Assembly (NCBI GenBank): GCA_964365025.1
Contig: CAYIOJ010000021.1
Coordinates: 1 to 16,398 of the forward strand
DNA: 16,398 nt
Reading direction: 5' to 3'
Source of the DNA: UBA10003 sp964365025
Lineage (GTDB): Bacteria > Patescibacteriota > Patescibacteriia > Magasanikbacterales > UBA10003
Shown here: positions 14,499 through 16,398 of the stretch, piece by piece
Layout: every line of letters starts with the position of its first letter
Position numbering within the stretch: position 1 is the stretch's first letter
The notes under the pieces: model-generated
What the model was told of the DNA's origin: nothing
The model's input: only the letters and a program-made list of their open reading frames with translations
Databases searched by the model: none
Made by a program: the position numbers and the translations under genes

Positions 14499-14508
14499 AT
14501 AGCTTCAT
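14487..14508. promoter_or_regulatory. Inverted repeat over -10 and start codon (candidate operator)
   Basis: The arms ATGAAGC (14487-14493) and GCTTCAT (14502-14508) pair perfectly across an 8-base spacer. The repeat covers the edge of the -10 box and the start codon of the putative antitoxin gene, where a bound protein would block transcription or initiation. Self-regulation by the antitoxin is plausible. Confidence 0.5.
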
Positions 14509-14535
14509 TATAGCAAAAATTATTGAACTTGACAA
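14507..14535 (-). promoter_or_regulatory. Near-consensus promoter of the toxin-antitoxin operon
   Basis: On the minus strand TTGTCA (14535-14530) and TATAAT (14512-14507) are 17 bases apart. The -35 begins one base after the yvcK stop. The expected start is about 14500, so the mRNA would begin at or within a few bases of the ATG at 14498. Confidence 0.85.
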
Positions 14536-14536
14536 C

Positions 14537-15487
14537 CTATTGTTCCAACACTTGCCCCACCGGTTTCACTAATTTTTCCCAGTCCATTCCGGCTTCTTTT
14601 TCAGCGTACAAATCATGAGAAACAATGGCGTGATTTTTCTGCCAATCGCCCGCGTCAATTTCCACCGGCTCCCATTTCTTGACTTGAAAATGCGCCGCGT
14701 TTGGCTTGAATGAATCGTCTTGCAAAATCACCACATCAATCAAGCGCGGCAGATATTTTTGCAATTCACTCACAAAGTCCGATGCCTTGAAACCGCAGGT
14801 CTCGCCAGCGGAGCGATTAGCCAAGCTACAAGTGAAAATCAATTTGGCTTTACTTAGCGTCAACACCTCACTTATTCCATTAACAAGCAGATTTGGCAAA
14901 ATGCTGGTGTACAGGTCGCCGGGGCCGAGGAAAATATAATCGGCGTTGGCAATCGCCTCTTTGACCGGCCCAAACACTTGACCGGCCGGCTCCAGCCACA
15001 ACTTTTGTTTGCGCAAGTGGCAATCAAAATTCGGCTTGTCAATTTTTGTCTCGCCTTTAATAATTTGCCCGTTGCTCAACTCGGCACAAAGCGTGGTCAA
15101 GTCCAATGTTACGGGCAGAACCCGGCCCTGAATTTTTAAACTTTCGGACATTGCCATGATGGCTTTTAGCCAATCGCCTGTTTCCTGAAACAGATGCGTC
15201 AAGACTAAATTGCCCAGATTATGCCCATTCAATTCGCCGGCAAAAAAACGATTGGAATAAAAAATCTCGCGCAATTCAATATATGAATACGGCGACAAGG
15301 CCAAAATCACGCGCAAAATATCGCCCATGGGTAAAATATTGAATTTCTCGCGCAAAATGCCGGACGAGCCGCCGGAATCAGACACAGAAACTACGGCCGT
15401 GATTTCAATCTGCGGCAGATAATGCTTGAGAGCACGCAACAAAACCGACTGCCCATTGCCCCCGCCAATAGTAACGACTTTGAGCAT
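14537..15487 (-). CDS. yvcK: YvcK-family protein (UPF0052/CofD-like)
   Basis: The 316-residue product belongs to PF01933. Bacillus YvcK binds UDP-sugars and is needed for growth on gluconeogenic carbon and for correct cell-wall synthesis through PBP1. Visible motifs are the Rossmann start VVTIGGGNGQSVLL (4-17), SVSDSGGSSGILRE (34-47), PMGDILR with Asp56, GHNLGNLVLTH (88-98) and FLGPGDLYTSILPNLL. The start at 15487 gives the canonical N-terminus; a longer frame from 15532 would overlap the upstream reverse transcriptase gene and adds nothing family-like. It begins 4 bp after the reverse transcriptase stop with no Shine-Dalgarno site, so it is either coupled to that gene or lost its own leader. 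The product may work with the PBP in this window. Confidence 0.95.
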   Translation of the reverse strand: MLKVVTIGGGNGQSVLLRALKHYLPQIEITAVVSVSDSGGSSGILREKFNILPMGDILRVILALSPYSYIELREIFYSNRFFAGELNGHNLGNLVLTHLFQETGDWLKAIMAMSESLKIQGRVLPVTLDLTTLCAELSNGQIIKGETKIDKPNFDCHLRKQKLWLEPAGQVFGPVKEAIANADYIFLGPGDLYTSILPNLLVNGISEVLTLSKAKLIFTCSLANRSAGETCGFKASDFVSELQKYLPRLIDVVILQDDSFKPNAAHFQVKKWEPVEIDAGDWQKNHAIVSHDLYAEKEAGMDWEKLVKPVGQVLEQ

Positions 15488-15491
15488 AATA

Positions 15492-16397
15492 CTAACAATT
15501 ATCGCGTGTGAAAAGATTTTTGTCAATGACATCCTCTTTCCAAAGCCAATATTTATTCAGCAATTCATTCCTCGCTTTCAAACTATTTCCATGTTTCAAA
15601 AGTCCTAAATATGACTGTAAAGTTTCATTGGTTGGGCTTTCTTTAATCCGTCTCGCCATTCTTTTGCGCGTTGTGTTCCGGAGTGCGCGGTGATCTGCAA
15701 AATGTTGCCAACCAAGAAAATCCATGCCGGAAAATATTGTCTGCAAAAATATTTTGTTAGGGTGTAGAGTGAGTTTTAATTCTTCAAACAAAAAATTTAT
15801 AATTGGTACAAGTAAATTTTTCAACAATAATTTATCAGGAGATAAAAACACAAAATCGTCGGCATAGCGGATATAATACTTCGCTTTTAATTGATGTTTC
15901 ACAAACTGGTCAAAAAAATTCATATAGACATTGGCGAACAGTTGCGAGGTGAGATTGCCGAGCGGCAGGCCAACACTGATATGATTTTTGTCATTAAAAC
16001 TTTTCACCACTTCGCCGAGCAACCACATAATATCTTTATCTAGAATATATTCGTCTAAAATATTAAGCAGTATTTGATGATCAATGCTAGAAAAAAACTT
16101 CTTAATGTCGCATTTCAAAACCCAACAGGTACGATAATGATTGCGACTGACTTTATACGCCAATGTTCGAAAACGATTGATCGCCAAATGGGTACCTTTA
16201 TCCAGTCGGCAAGAATACGAATCGCCAATAAAAGTCCGTTCAAAAAACGGATACAAAACGCGATAAATGGCCTGATGAATCAGCCGGTCGCGTACGCTCG
16301 CTTTATGAATATGACGACGCTTGGGGTCATTGATGAAAAAACTTTCGTAACCGCCATGGCGATAGGTATGATTGACTAAATTCTCATGAAGCTCTAC
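15492..16397 (-). CDS. Reverse transcriptase, DGR-like (N-terminus beyond right edge)
   Basis: At least 301 residues of an RNA-directed DNA polymerase read in from the edge, with no stop. Before the core comes HGGYESFFINDPKRRHIHKA followed by SVRDRLIHQAIYRVLYPFFE. Then SYSCRLDKGTH; motif A CDIKKFFSSID (first Asp at 16109-16107); GLPLGNLTSQLFANVY (about 15971-15925); the catalytic RYADDF (Asp pair 15860-15855); LHPNKIFL; and FLGW. The LGNLTSQ signature fits diversity-generating retroelement enzymes (GxxxSQ) rather than group II intron maturases (usually QGxxxSP). The C-terminus (TLQSYLGLLKHGNSLKAR) is the short thumb seen in that group. No maturase X or HNH domain follows. No template or variable repeat is visible here. 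It may be DGR or a related CPR reverse transcriptase of unknown role. Confidence 0.93.
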   Translation of the reverse strand, partial: VELHENLVNHTYRHGGYESFFINDPKRRHIHKASVRDRLIHQAIYRVLYPFFERTFIGDSYSCRLDKGTHLAINRFRTLAYKVSRNHYRTCWVLKCDIKKFFSSIDHQILLNILDEYILDKDIMWLLGEVVKSFNDKNHISVGLPLGNLTSQLFANVYMNFFDQFVKHQLKAKYYIRYADDFVFLSPDKLLLKNLLVPIINFLFEELKLTLHPNKIFLQTIFSGMDFLGWQHFADHRALRNTTRKRMARRIKESPTNETLQSYLGLLKHGNSLKARNELLNKYWLWKEDVIDKNLFTRDNC

Positions 16398-16398
16398 A

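Noticed and set aside
15488..15532. Longer N-terminus for YvcK from 15532
   Set aside because: It overlaps the reverse transcriptase gene and adds 15 residues unlike the family, which starts at the nucleotide-binding strand.
1..16398. Template/variable repeat pair or CRISPR array
   Set aside because: Reading by eye I found no long near-identical repeat pair with adenine differences and no regularly spaced repeats; a computed self-alignment would be decisive.
1..16398. Alternative genetic code with TGA read as glycine
   Set aside because: The pfk gene ends naturally at TGA right after the expected C-terminus, and long frames contain no internal TGA.

Overview
The window looks like a piece of a Candidate Phyla Radiation (Patescibacteria) genome, most likely a Parcubacteria-type lineage. 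This is inference from gene content and style. The signs are moderate-to-low GC, very tight packing, few Shine-Dalgarno sites, promoters almost touching start codons, large secreted Ser/Thr-rich and fibronectin-III proteins, the 'DNDSDGYIDYPNDLGC' motif, a short palindrome that I recall as common in these genomes, and a reverse transcriptase of the type abundant in them. TGA behaves as a normal stop, so recoded groups such as Gracilibacteria are unlikely. Ten Ns at 8690-8699 show that this is a scaffolded, probably metagenomic, assembly.

Layout. Everything is on the minus strand except one large gene at 10400-13273. Reading leftward from the right edge: a reverse transcriptase cut by the edge (15492-16397); yvcK (14537-15487); a two-gene DUF6922-like/AbiEii-like toxin-antitoxin pair and a GNAT acetyltransferase (13275-14498). 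The plus-strand bifunctional penicillin-binding protein converges on the GNAT gene with a 1-bp gap. Divergent from it is a secreted 3D-domain (MltA-like) protein. Then come a GtrA-family membrane protein, a 67-bp inverted repeat, an orphan four-helix membrane protein, tRNA-Cys(GCA), PPi-type phosphofructokinase and class II fructose-bisphosphate aldolase. A GC-rich, hairpin-dense spacer with a 22-bp palindrome separates these from polA. After a terminator fused to a promoter come a secreted beta-rich protein and a very large multidomain surface protein that runs off the left edge.

How the genes work together. Two themes dominate. One is the cell envelope: the PBP, the 3D-domain putative wall hydrolase, YvcK (linked to envelope and central carbon control in Firmicutes), GtrA, and a secreted protein followed by a DUF916-like membrane-anchored fibronectin protein, which recalls WxL surface loci. 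The other is central carbon flow through pfk and fba. polA appears to have lost proofreading. The accessory part is on the right: a toxin-antitoxin pair with a near-perfect promoter and a 7-bp-arm inverted repeat over its start, and a reverse transcriptase with the LGNLTSQ signature typical of diversity-generating retroelement (DGR) enzymes. No template or variable repeat is visible here, so a DGR remains a hypothesis that needs the sequence beyond the right edge.

No gene-free stretch exceeds about 190 bases. I saw no CRISPR array, insertion sequence or rRNA.
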